DNA from: Cyclobacteriaceae bacterium
Lineage (GTDB): Bacteria; Bacteroidota; Bacteroidia; Cytophagales; Cyclobacteriaceae
DNA length: 5,732 nt
Direction of reading: 5' to 3'
Assembly (NCBI GenBank): GCA_030589835.1
Contig: JAUUZS010000310.1
Location: forward strand, 1 to 5,732
The notes under the pieces were generated by a model, which saw nothing but the letters and a program-made list of their open reading frames with translations, searched no databases and was not told the DNA's origin. Shown piece after piece: positions 1 to 5,406 of the stretch; the stretch's first letter is position 1, and each line of letters starts with the position of its first letter. The position numbers and the translations under genes are program-made.

Positions 1-659
1 AATATATTAGCTATATGTTTTTGCATGGTAGTGGGTGGCACTTATTCAGTAATATGTTTGGCTTGTTTATTTTTGGGCCGCTCCTGGAACAATTCTGGGG
101 GCCAAAACGCTTCCTTATTTTTTATGTCGTAACCGGCATTGGCGCAGGCATTCTTTACTCCGGGATCAACTATATTGAAACCAATCGATTAGAAAATGTC
201 ATCAGTGAATACTTTCAGGAACCCAGTCCCGGAGAGTTTAAATATATCCTGGAAAAAAAGGCGAATATTGATGTAAAACACAATGCCCAATTAAATAGCT
301 TTATTTATGATTATGCCGATCATCCTGATAATGCTTCATATATCAATGAAAGTAAACAAACGCTTCAACATGTGCTTTATTTGAAAAGCAACTCCTCAAT
401 GGTGGGTGCTTCGGGGGCAATTTTTGGTATATTACTGGCTTTTGCGATGCTTTTTCCTAATACCGAGCTCATGTTATTGTTCTTTCCGTTTCCTATAAAA
501 GCGAAATATTTTGTGGCCGGTTATGCCTTATTGGAGCTTTTTTCGGGAATACAAAATACGGCCGGGGATAATGTCGCCCACTTTGCCCACTTAAGTGGCG
601 CTTTGGTAGCATTTATTTTGCTGAAGATCTGGCAAAATGATAAACGTAAGTTCTTTTAA
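1..659 (+). CDS. Rhomboid intramembrane serine protease, first of a tandem pair (5' end outside window)
   Basis: Membrane protease that cuts transmembrane helices of other proteins inside the lipid bilayer. The reading frame is open to the left edge (in-frame codons read Y-I-S-Y before the Met at base 15), and that Met lies inside the conserved YMFLHG segment before TM2, so the gene starts upstream and lacks its first segments here. Counting from that Met, TM2 holds H4, H9 and N13 in the spacing HxxxxHxxxN of the GlpG oxyanion region, then a GPLLE loop. The catalytic Ser is S133 in GASGAIFG (TM4) and the catalytic His is H192 in AHLSG (TM6). A hydrophilic insert of about 70 residues (roughly 55-127) separates TM3 from TM4; GlpG has no such insert. 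Another rhomboid gene follows after 34 bp on the same strand, so the two are probably co-transcribed. Substrates cannot be told from sequence. Family assignment is firm; 5' extent is unknown. Confidence 0.93.
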   Translation, partial: YISYMFLHGSGWHLFSNMFGLFIFGPLLEQFWGPKRFLIFYVVTGIGAGILYSGINYIETNRLENVISEYFQEPSPGEFKYILEKKANIDVKHNAQLNSFIYDYADHPDNASYINESKQTLQHVLYLKSNSSMVGASGAIFGILLAFAMLFPNTELMLLFFPFPIKAKYFVAGYALLELFSGIQNTAGDNVAHFAHLSGALVAFILLKIWQNDKRKFF

Positions 660-693
660 GGTCTAATTTGAGCGTAAATAGTAAGAAGAAAGT

Positions 694-1614
694 ATGAACA
701 CAATAATAGACGATTTTAAAAACGCCTGGCGCAAACCAAATAATGGGCTCACTCAGCTCATAATCATCAATGTTGCAGTATTTGTAATTCTTGGCGTTTT
801 GGCGGTCATTTCAAGCATTGCCGGAGTTGATGGGGTATTCTCTTTTGTGTTCAAACAATTCACTATTCCCGCCCCCATTGGAGAATTTATGACAAGACCA
901 TGGACAATCATTACCTATGCCTTCGCACATAGCTTTAGTAATTTGTGGCACATTATTATGAATATGTTATTCCTTTATTGGTTTGGGAGGATATTTGTAG
1001 ATTTTCTTGGTTCCCAGAAACTCATAAACCTATATATATTGGGAGCAATTGCCGGTGGCGCCACATATCTGCTGGCGTATAATCTGATTCCATTTTATGC
1101 AGATCGAATTAATATGTTCGATGGCATGGTAGGCGCCTCTGCTGCAGTTTATGCTGTTACAGTTGCCACGGCAACCTATTGGCCGGATTATAAATTTCAC
1201 TTAATTTTTCTTGGCCCGGTCAAAATAGTTTATATAGCTGCCTTTGTTATCATGTCATCCGTATTAGGTAGTGTAGGATCAAATGCAGGAGGAAACCTAG
1301 CCCATCTTGGCGGTGTATTGGTCGGGTTTATCTACGCGAAGCAATTAAGTAAAGGGATTGAGATCGGCATATGGGTTTTTAAATCCATGGAATTTATAAA
1401 AAGCTTTTTTGTGAAAAGTCCAAAAATAAGGGTTAGCCACCGTCAGAAGAAATCTTCTTCTGACAAATCAAAAAACACCGCTTCTTCAGGTTCAAAAAGC
1501 GCGGACTTAAACCAGGCGGAGATCGATGAGATCCTTGATAAAATTTCAGAAAAAGGGTATGACAGCCTTTCTAAAGAGGAAAAAGAAAAGCTCTTTAATG
1601 CGAGTAAGAAATAG
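694..1614 (+). CDS. Rhomboid intramembrane serine protease, second of the pair, with C-terminal extension
   Basis: A 306-residue membrane protease. The start at 694 follows a purine-rich stretch (aagaagaaag) and gives the MNxxxDDxKNAW-type beginning usual for Bacteroidota members. TM1 is about residues 20-44. TM2 carries H79, H86 and N90; H79 and H86 are seven apart, two more than H145/H150 of GlpG, so a two-residue insertion is present. The catalytic Ser is S149 in GASAAVY, with Ala replacing the usual Gly after Ser, and the catalytic His is H204 in NLAHLGG. After TM6 (to about 216) comes a basic, Ser/Lys-rich linker (about 240-270) and a short acidic/basic helical tail (272-306, DEILDKISEKGYDSLSKEEK). 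I recognise this tail as the small domain found at the end of many Bacteroidota rhomboids (DUF6576 type, from memory). The tail is probably cytoplasmic. The gene converges with the aldo/keto reductase, with a strong hairpin between them. Confidence 0.95.
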   Translation: MNTIIDDFKNAWRKPNNGLTQLIIINVAVFVILGVLAVISSIAGVDGVFSFVFKQFTIPAPIGEFMTRPWTIITYAFAHSFSNLWHIIMNMLFLYWFGRIFVDFLGSQKLINLYILGAIAGGATYLLAYNLIPFYADRINMFDGMVGASAAVYAVTVATATYWPDYKFHLIFLGPVKIVYIAAFVIMSSVLGSVGSNAGGNLAHLGGVLVGFIYAKQLSKGIEIGIWVFKSMEFIKSFFVKSPKIRVSHRQKKSSSDKSKNTASSGSKSADLNQAEIDEILDKISEKGYDSLSKEEKEKLFNASKK

Positions 1615-1684
1615 GTGCCAGGTACTGGGTGCTAGGTGCTGGGACATCCCAGAACCCAGCACCTAGCACCCAGAGCCCATCACC
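1614..1684. repeat. Long GC-rich hairpin built from 7-bp units; likely two-way terminator or interspersed repeat
   Basis: The inner arms at 1625-1643 and 1655-1673 are perfect 19-bp inverted copies around an 11-nt loop. Each arm is itself a tandem array of the heptad GGTGCTN: four units run from 1614 to 1641, and four reverse-complement units from 1657 to 1684. The outer heptads pair only partly. The element touches the last base of the rhomboid stop codon and ends 7 bp before the reductase stop codon, filling the gap between the convergent genes. It lacks a long T-run on either side. Its GC content stands out from the AT-rich surroundings. A role in ending both transcripts or blocking exonucleases is inferred from position. 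The heptad build suggests a dispersed repeat family, not a one-off terminator. Confidence 0.85.
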
Positions 1685-1691
1685 TTAATAT

Positions 1692-2708
1692 TTAATCCCC
1701 TAACACCGCATCAATTTTCTTTATTTCATCTTCTTCAAACACAAGTTTATCAAGAGCTTCCAGGTTTTCCATAAGCTGATTGGTTGAGCTGGCGCCAATA
1801 AGTACGGAAGTGACACGATCATCTTTCAAGAGCCAGCTCAATGCCATCTGACTTAGTTTCTGTCCTCGACCCGCAGCAATTTCATGAAGTTGCTTTATCT
1901 GAGCAAGTTTCGCTTCTACGTGCTCTCTTTCGAGATAGGTCATTTCTTTAGCCGCCCTGGAATCATCCGGAATTCCATGCACATATTTATTTGTGAGCAT
2001 GCCCTGTGCCAGAGGCGAAAAGGCAATACAACCAATACCGTTGTCATCGAGAATATCCAGCAGATCGCTTTCGACCCACCGTTCAAACATCGAATATTTC
2101 GCCTGGTGTATCAGACATGGCGTTCCTAGCTCTTTTAGTATAGAAGCAGCTTTCTCGGCCAGGTCGGCAGGATAATTTGAGATTCCTACATAGAGGGCCT
2201 TTCCCTGCCGTACAAGAAGATCCAATGCCGACATGGTTTCCTCGAGTGGTGTGTCAGGATCAGGACGGTGATGGTAAAAAATATCTACGTATTCCAATCC
2301 CATTCTTTTCAAACTCTGATCGCAACTGGCTACCAAATATTTTTTAGAACCATAATTACCATATGGCCCAGGCCACATGTCGTATCCGGCCTTGGAGGAA
2401 ATGATCAATTCGTCTCTGTATTTAGAGAAATCTCGCTTGAACAATAATCCAAAATTTTCTTCTGCAGAGCCATAGGGAGGTCCATAATTATTTGCCAAAT
2501 CAAAATGTGTGATCCCCGCATCAAAGGCTGCCCGAAGGATATTACGGCCTGTTTCAAGGTTGTCCAGGTACCCGTAATTGTGCCACAGCCCCAGCGAAAT
2601 AGCGGGAAGCAAAATGCCACTATTACCGCAACGCCGGTAGGTCATTTCATCATATCTATCCTCAACTGCCCTGTATTCCGTAGGGTTGGTTTTATCTGTA
2701 ATTCTCAT
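1692..2708 (-). CDS. gpr: Aldo/keto reductase, L-glyceraldehyde-3-phosphate reductase type (YghZ/Gpr, AKR14)
   Basis: Soluble NADPH-dependent oxidoreductase with a TIM-barrel fold. E. coli YghZ reduces L-glyceraldehyde 3-phosphate and can detoxify methylglyoxal; the same role here is inferred from close similarity. Long stretches match YghZ as I remember it, such as THFDLANNYGPP, KAGYDMWPGPYG and ALSWLLKDDRVTSVLIGAS. The catalytic tetrad is visible as D70, Y75, K106 and H147 (the second His of YHHRPD). The cofactor-phosphate site lies in the GASSTNQLMEN segment near 305-315. At 338 residues it is close to the E. coli length (346), with a shorter C-terminus and about ten extra N-terminal residues. 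A later start at M22 is possible, but the 2708 ATG is preferred because the frame is open and the extension is charged and plausible. It is monocistronic: a terminator for upstream - strand transcription lies about 80 bp before it, and the heptad hairpin lies after it. Confidence 0.95.
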   Translation of the reverse strand: MRITDKTNPTEYRAVEDRYDEMTYRRCGNSGILLPAISLGLWHNYGYLDNLETGRNILRAAFDAGITHFDLANNYGPPYGSAEENFGLLFKRDFSKYRDELIISSKAGYDMWPGPYGNYGSKKYLVASCDQSLKRMGLEYVDIFYHHRPDPDTPLEETMSALDLLVRQGKALYVGISNYPADLAEKAASILKELGTPCLIHQAKYSMFERWVESDLLDILDDNGIGCIAFSPLAQGMLTNKYVHGIPDDSRAAKEMTYLEREHVEAKLAQIKQLHEIAAGRGQKLSQMALSWLLKDDRVTSVLIGASSTNQLMENLEALDKLVFEEDEIKKIDAVLGD

Positions 2709-2789
2709 GTTGGTGTGCTTTAATTAAATAATTCATGAATTTAAGATGAATTATTGCTCCTGAAAATCATTTTGCGTTTTTTCTTAACC

Positions 2790-2821
2790 AAAAAAAATGC
2801 ACATCTTTCGATATGCATTTT
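2790..2821 (-). terminator. Intrinsic terminator reading leftward, GAAA loop and U8 tract
   Basis: Read on the - strand, arms 2821-2810 and 2805-2794 form a 12-bp stem with a single U-G wobble, closed by a GAAA tetraloop (2809-2806). A run of eight T residues (2797-2790) begins within the last four bases of the 3' arm and continues past it. On the + strand the wobble becomes a C/A mismatch and there is no comparable T-run, so the signal is directional. It lies about 80 bp upstream of the reductase start. It therefore either ends a separate - strand transcript coming from 2830-3300 or works as an attenuator in a long reductase leader. Confidence 0.72.
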
Positions 2822-2844
2822 CGTAAAACAGACAACCTAACCCA

Positions 2845-2862
2845 GCCTACCATCAGGCAGGC
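2845..2862 (-). repeat. Short GC-rich hairpin
   Basis: On the - strand, GCCTGCC and GGTAGGC pair as a 7-bp stem with one G-U wobble around a TGAT loop. It lies between the 2899-2953 inverted repeat and the 2790-2821 terminator, so the - strand would carry three stem-loops in a row. CCTGCC-type hairpins are frequent between Bacteroidota genes in my experience, so it may be a dispersed repeat and not part of a specific RNA. Confidence 0.5.
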
Positions 2863-2893
2863 ATGAAAATCAAACTCCTTTAATTATAACTTT

Positions 2894-2953
2894 TAAAAAG
2901 GATGCGAACCTTATCTCATCAAGCCTTCTCTTTAACCATTAAATTCGCATCCT
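2894..2953 (-). ncRNA. Candidate structured RNA element: 10-bp stem with 35-nt loop followed by a U-tract
   Basis: AGGATGCGAA (2899-2908 on the + strand) and TTCGCATCCT (2944-2953) are perfect inverted copies 35 nt apart. Read on the - strand, the closing arm runs directly into a stretch of five T residues (TCCTTTTT, ending about 2894), as at an intrinsic terminator. The loop contains an ATG followed by five codons and a stop (M-V-K-E-K-A), which could be coincidence. The loop is too long for an ordinary terminator, so this may be the 3' part of a small RNA. No known RNA family is recognised. Confidence 0.35.
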
Positions 2954-3047
2954 GTAATCTCACTCCTACCGTGTTTCTATGGTCTGGCCAACTTCTCTAC
3001 TTCTTTCACTTCTGCCTTCACTCTCACTTTCCGTACTCACAGTTGCT

Positions 3048-3257
3048 TTAACGGTAGCTCTTAAGAATGTTACGAAAAATATAGCCGGAAGGCGACCCAC
3101 CTTGTGAGTTGAGACTTGAACAGGTATAACAAGGCAGTTTATAGTCAATTTGGGTAGGTTTTGCCTGGGTGAAAGTTTTATGAAATCCGGAAATTTTATC
3201 AATAATAATTGTGTGCACCGGCTCTTCCATTTTCAATGAATGAGCCTTTCTCAACAT
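3048..3257 (-). CDS. Possible small protein of unknown function (69 aa)
   Basis: An ATG-started frame whose codons look normal for the neighbouring genes; no family is recognised. A start at M10 (MEEPVHTIIIDKISG) is also possible. The middle part has a CYTC motif (Cys about 44 and 47) and a Gly/Ser/Pro turn before a final basic segment. There is no signal peptide or membrane segment. It lies on the same strand as the terminator at 2790-2821, which gives mild support for transcription. No clear ribosome binding site is seen; the upstream DNA is AT-rich. The next frame down (to 2966) continues as a Ser/Glu/Arg-rich stretch that looks like a translated repeat, so this frame too could be part of a non-coding or decayed element. 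Confidence 0.25.
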   Translation of the reverse strand: MLRKAHSLKMEEPVHTIIIDKISGFHKTFTQAKPTQIDYKLPCYTCSSLNSQGGSPSGYIFRNILKSYR

Positions 3258-3282
3258 AATATTAATTAATCTGCGAAAAATA

Positions 3283-3296
3283 TGATACTACTTTAT
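3283..3296 (+). repeat. Left arm of a 14-bp inverted repeat bracketing the arsenic operon
   Basis: TGATACTACTTTAT here is matched perfectly in inverse orientation at 5562-5575. The two arms enclose arsR, arsM and the arsenate reductase with about 2.3 kb between them. Beyond the 14 bp only weak similarity continues inward (gaaggtactttt on the left against gaagtattt on the right). No target-site duplication is evident, since both flanks are simply A-rich. Confidence 0.5.
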
Positions 3297-3461
3297 TCCC
3301 TGAAGGTACTTTTCTGAGTGTATTGATTCTCAAGGATATGACTTCATCTAAAATAATTAGGATAAAAAAACAAGGAACTCAGACATGCCCCGAAAGGCTA
3401 ATATTAAAAAGATTGAAAAAATTTTCCTCAAATAATAAACATTTTAATTTTATGCTCGTTA

Positions 3462-3493
3462 ATCGTAATATTGCAATAAACCAATATTACGAT
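3462..3493 (+). promoter_or_regulatory. Probable ArsR operator, 12-bp perfect inverted repeat overlapping the arsR start
   Basis: ATCGTAATATTG (3462-3473) and CAATATTACGAT (3482-3493) are perfect inverted copies separated by 8 bp. The last two bases of the right arm are the first two of the arsR ATG. A second, overlapping palindrome TATTGCAATA lies at 3469-3478. ArsR/SmtB repressors bind such palindromes as dimers at their own promoters, so autoregulation is inferred. No clear Bacteroidota promoter (TTTG, then TAnnTTTG) could be assigned upstream. Binding here would cover the translation start as well as the promoter region. Confidence 0.82.
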
Positions 3494-3815
3494 GGGTCTA
3501 ACAAAAACATTTCATTTCAACGAAGAGCAAAACCAATTGGCAGTTTATGCAAAAGCATTTGCTCATCCGGCAAGGGTTGCCATTATTCAACAAATTATCA
3601 AAAATAAAACCTGCATTGTAGGAACGCTTGCCAATGCACTCCCTTTGTCCCAATCAACCATATCGCAACACCTGAAAGAGCTTAAGAATATTGGGATTAT
3701 CACAGGTGAAATCGAGGGGCCTTCTATTTGCTATTGCATCAATCGGGAGAATTGGAATACGATAAAAAATCTGCTAATCAAATTCTTTTCGGATATAGAT
3801 CAGAATTGTTGCTAA
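3492..3815 (+). CDS. arsR: ArsR/SmtB-family arsenic-responsive repressor
   Basis: Small DNA-binding repressor (107 aa) that releases its operator when it binds As(III). Residues 20-70 form the winged-helix core: AKAFAHPARVAII, then the recognition helix in PLSQSTISQHLKELKNIGII (51-70), then the wing GEIEGPSICYCI. The start at 3492 gives MGLTKT, the usual beginning of Bacteroidota ArsR proteins, and the operator palindrome runs into it. No Shine-Dalgarno site is visible. Cys residues are C41, C80, C82, C106 and C107. Relatives often have CxC at 41-43, but here the second position is Val, so the sensing site more likely uses C80/C82 or the C-terminal CC together with C41. That last point is inference. 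It heads the operon, with arsM 54 bp downstream. Confidence 0.93.
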   Translation: MGLTKTFHFNEEQNQLAVYAKAFAHPARVAIIQQIIKNKTCIVGTLANALPLSQSTISQHLKELKNIGIITGEIEGPSICYCINRENWNTIKNLLIKFFSDIDQNCC

Positions 3816-3869
3816 CGAAAATATTACAAATCAAAATAATAAATACTGTAAACTTAAAATTCAGAAAAG

Positions 3870-4709
3870 ATGAGTAAAGATGAAGAATTAAAGAAAATAG
3901 TTAGAGAGAAGTACGGAGAAATAGTATCCCAGGAAAATGATCAAAATTCATGTTGCGGGCCGGCAGCCTCTACGTGTTGCGGACCAAGTGCTGATATGAC
4001 CGTTTTCTCAGAAGATTACAGCAAGCTGGAAGGATACAATCCTGATGCTGATTATGGTTTGGGGTGTGGACTACCCACAGAATTTGCAAAAATCAAACCG
4101 GGGGATACTGTAGTTGATTTGGGTTCGGGGGCAGGAAATGATTGCTTTATTGCCAGACAAATAACGGGAGAAAATGGACATGTCATAGGTGTGGATATGA
4201 CGCCCAATATGATTGATAAAGCAAGGGAGAATGCACAGAAACTTAAGCTGAAAAATGTTGAGTTTAGATTAGGTGAAATCGAGAATCTGCCGGTCAAAAA
4301 CGGCGAAACCGATGTTGTGGTAAGCAATTGCGTACTAAATCTTGTTCCAGACAAGAAGCAGGCACTGGAAGAGACGTTCAGAATTCTGAAAACTGGTGGT
4401 CATTTTAGCGTTTCAGATATCGTGACCTACGATGCTATTCCCGACGGATTGAAAGATGAGGCAGCATTGTATGCAGGCTGTGTATCGGGAGCTCTGGAAA
4501 AAAATGATTACATGCAATTGATCCAGGAAGCAGGTTTTGTAAATGTTGTAATTCAAAAAGAAAGAAAAATTAATCTTCCCGATGAGTTATTGACAAAATA
4601 TTTAGACGCCGACCAGATCAGAAATTATAATGAGGATTTTGCAGGAATAGCAAGTATTACGGTTTATGGTGAAAAACCATGTTGTGATGAGTCAAGTAAT
4701 TGCTGCTAA
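3870..4709 (+). CDS. arsM: Arsenite S-adenosylmethionine methyltransferase
   Basis: Cytosolic enzyme (279 aa) that transfers methyl groups from S-adenosylmethionine to As(III), giving mono-, di- and trimethylated arsenic. The SAM site is motif I VVDLGSGAGND (81-91) with acidic D109 in GVDM. The Cys residues that bind As(III) in characterised ArsM proteins can be matched: C66 in GLGCGLP, C154 in SNCVLNLV and C204 in AGCVSGA. An N-terminal Cys corresponding to CmArsM C44 would be in the CCGP repeats (C28/C29 and C36/C37). The protein also ends in CC (278-279) with a further CC at 271-272, giving 12 Cys in all. The start at 3870 follows cagaaaag, a weak ribosome site. It lies between arsR and the arsenate reductase on one strand with short gaps (54 and 30 bp), so the three form one operon. 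Confidence 0.96.
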   Translation: MSKDEELKKIVREKYGEIVSQENDQNSCCGPAASTCCGPSADMTVFSEDYSKLEGYNPDADYGLGCGLPTEFAKIKPGDTVVDLGSGAGNDCFIARQITGENGHVIGVDMTPNMIDKARENAQKLKLKNVEFRLGEIENLPVKNGETDVVVSNCVLNLVPDKKQALEETFRILKTGGHFSVSDIVTYDAIPDGLKDEAALYAGCVSGALEKNDYMQLIQEAGFVNVVIQKERKINLPDELLTKYLDADQIRNYNEDFAGIASITVYGEKPCCDESSNCC

Positions 4710-4739
4710 TTGTTATTTTTGTAGAAATGAACACAAAGA

Positions 4740-5369
4740 GTGATTGAAAAACTTGCACGAGTTTCGGAGTCTTTGATTAGAGACTCAGGGCTCATTTCTG
4801 AAGAAAGAAAAATTTTATTAGACGAATTAGCTATTTATGTCAAAGGAAAACTCAGCTCAGAATCAGAGGTGGGCCTTGTATTCATATGCACACATAATTC
4901 ACGACGAAGTCATATGGCTCAAATTTGGGCTCAGACGGCCGCATTTCATTTTGGTATTGAGCGTATAAAAACGTATTCGGGAGGAACCCAGAAAACGGCA
5001 TTTAACCAATCTGCTGTAAAGGCCATGAAAAATGCAGGCTTCCTGATAAGTATAGAAAAGGAGGGGAAAAACCCAAAGTACAAAGTCAGGTACTCCAATA
5101 AAACCGAACATTTGATTTGTTTTTCTAAAGTGTACAATCACAAGAAAAACCCCAGTCAAGGATTTGTAGCCATTATGACTTGTTCGGATGCCGATGAGGC
5201 CTGTCCGGTAGTTAGCGGAGCTGAATATCGCACCACTATAAAATACGAAGACCCCAAACAATTTGATGGCACCGATCAGGAAGCTGCTGCCTATGAAGAA
5301 AGGAACTTGCAAATTGGCAGGGAAATGTTTTATGTATTCGGTAAGGTTTCAACGCTCATGAGTCCATGA
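4740..5369 (+). CDS. arsC: ArsC-like arsenate reductase, low-molecular-weight phosphatase fold with redox Cys pair
   Basis: Reduces As(V) to As(III) to supply ArsM. After an N-terminal helical extension of about 44 residues comes the phosphatase P-loop CTHNSRRS (C50 to R56, CX5R), then the Cys pair C148 and C155 in MTCSDADEACP. The pair has the CX6C spacing of C82/C89 in the thioredoxin-coupled ArsC of plasmid pI258. D171 in YEDPKQFDGT matches the general acid. At 209 residues it is longer than pI258 ArsC (131), as is usual for this Bacteroidota type, which databases often call a protein-tyrosine phosphatase. The start is GTG at 4740. An ATG at 4727 is in another frame and stops after six codons, overlapping the GTG. 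A single-base deletion could explain this, but the GTG start gives a sensible N-terminus. The context of arsR and arsM supports the arsenate role. Confidence 0.88.
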   Translation: MIEKLARVSESLIRDSGLISEERKILLDELAIYVKGKLSSESEVGLVFICTHNSRRSHMAQIWAQTAAFHFGIERIKTYSGGTQKTAFNQSAVKAMKNAGFLISIEKEGKNPKYKVRYSNKTEHLICFSKVYNHKKNPSQGFVAIMTCSDADEACPVVSGAEYRTTIKYEDPKQFDGTDQEAAAYEERNLQIGREMFYVFGKVSTLMSP

Positions 5370-5374
5370 TTATG

Positions 5375-5406
5375 CTTTAGTTTTATGATGATCATAAAAA
5401 CTAAAG
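5375..5406. terminator. AT-rich hairpin after the arsenic operon, probable terminator
   Basis: CTTTAGTTTTATGAT (5375-5389) pairs with the arm 5391-5406 (ATCATAAAAACTAAAG), with one extra A in the right arm. The stem is about 14 bp with a small loop. It starts 5 bp after the arsenate reductase stop codon, the right place for the operon's end. There is no U-run after it on either strand, so it is not a textbook intrinsic terminator. Confidence 0.6.

Larger units (their letters stand above)
2709..3491. other. Long intergenic region without a secure gene
   Basis: This stretch of 783 bp separates the divergently transcribed reductase and arsenic operon. I see no gene with a recognisable product. 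It holds, from left to right, a 12-bp palindrome (2730-2741) 22 bp before the reductase start; an intrinsic terminator reading leftward (2790-2821); a small hairpin (2845-2862); a 10-bp inverted repeat with a - strand U-tract (2899-2953); a purine-rich - strand stretch (about 2960-3045); a possible small - strand ORF (3048-3257); one arm of a 14-bp inverted repeat (3283-3296); an AT-rich stretch (3300-3460); and the arsR operator (3462-3493). The clustering of - strand hairpins suggests a small transcript of its own. Confidence 0.7.

Noticed and set aside
1884..2129. + strand frame opposite the reductase gene
   Set aside because: It lies wholly within the strongly supported reductase on the other strand and has no family features; the same applies to frames at 1993-2175, 2405-2620 and 2505-2723.
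2730..2741. 12-bp palindrome AATTCATGAATT upstream of the reductase gene
   Set aside because: It could be an operator, but short palindromes are expected in AT-rich intergenic DNA and no regulator gene lies nearby.
2755..2800. Possible Bacteroidota promoter for the reductase (TTTGG, about 19 bp, TGATTTTC)
   Set aside because: The -7 element differs from TAnnTTTG at two key positions and the -33 element overlaps the terminator T-run, so it is not called.
2899..2912. GGTTCGCATCC on the - strand, resembling a tRNA T-arm
   Set aside because: No acceptor, D or anticodon arm can be folded around it, and the arm pairs with a partner 35 nt away instead.
3323..3607. + strand frame of 94 codons before and into arsR
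   Set aside because: It overlaps the first third of arsR in another frame, covers the operator, has a Lys/Ser/Asn-rich composition typical of AT-rich intergenic DNA, and matches nothing known.
4899..5312. - strand frame of 137 codons opposite the arsenate reductase
   Set aside because: It is antisense to a gene with clear catalytic motifs; its length reflects the composition of that gene. The same holds for 4052-4354 opposite arsM and 4946-5137.
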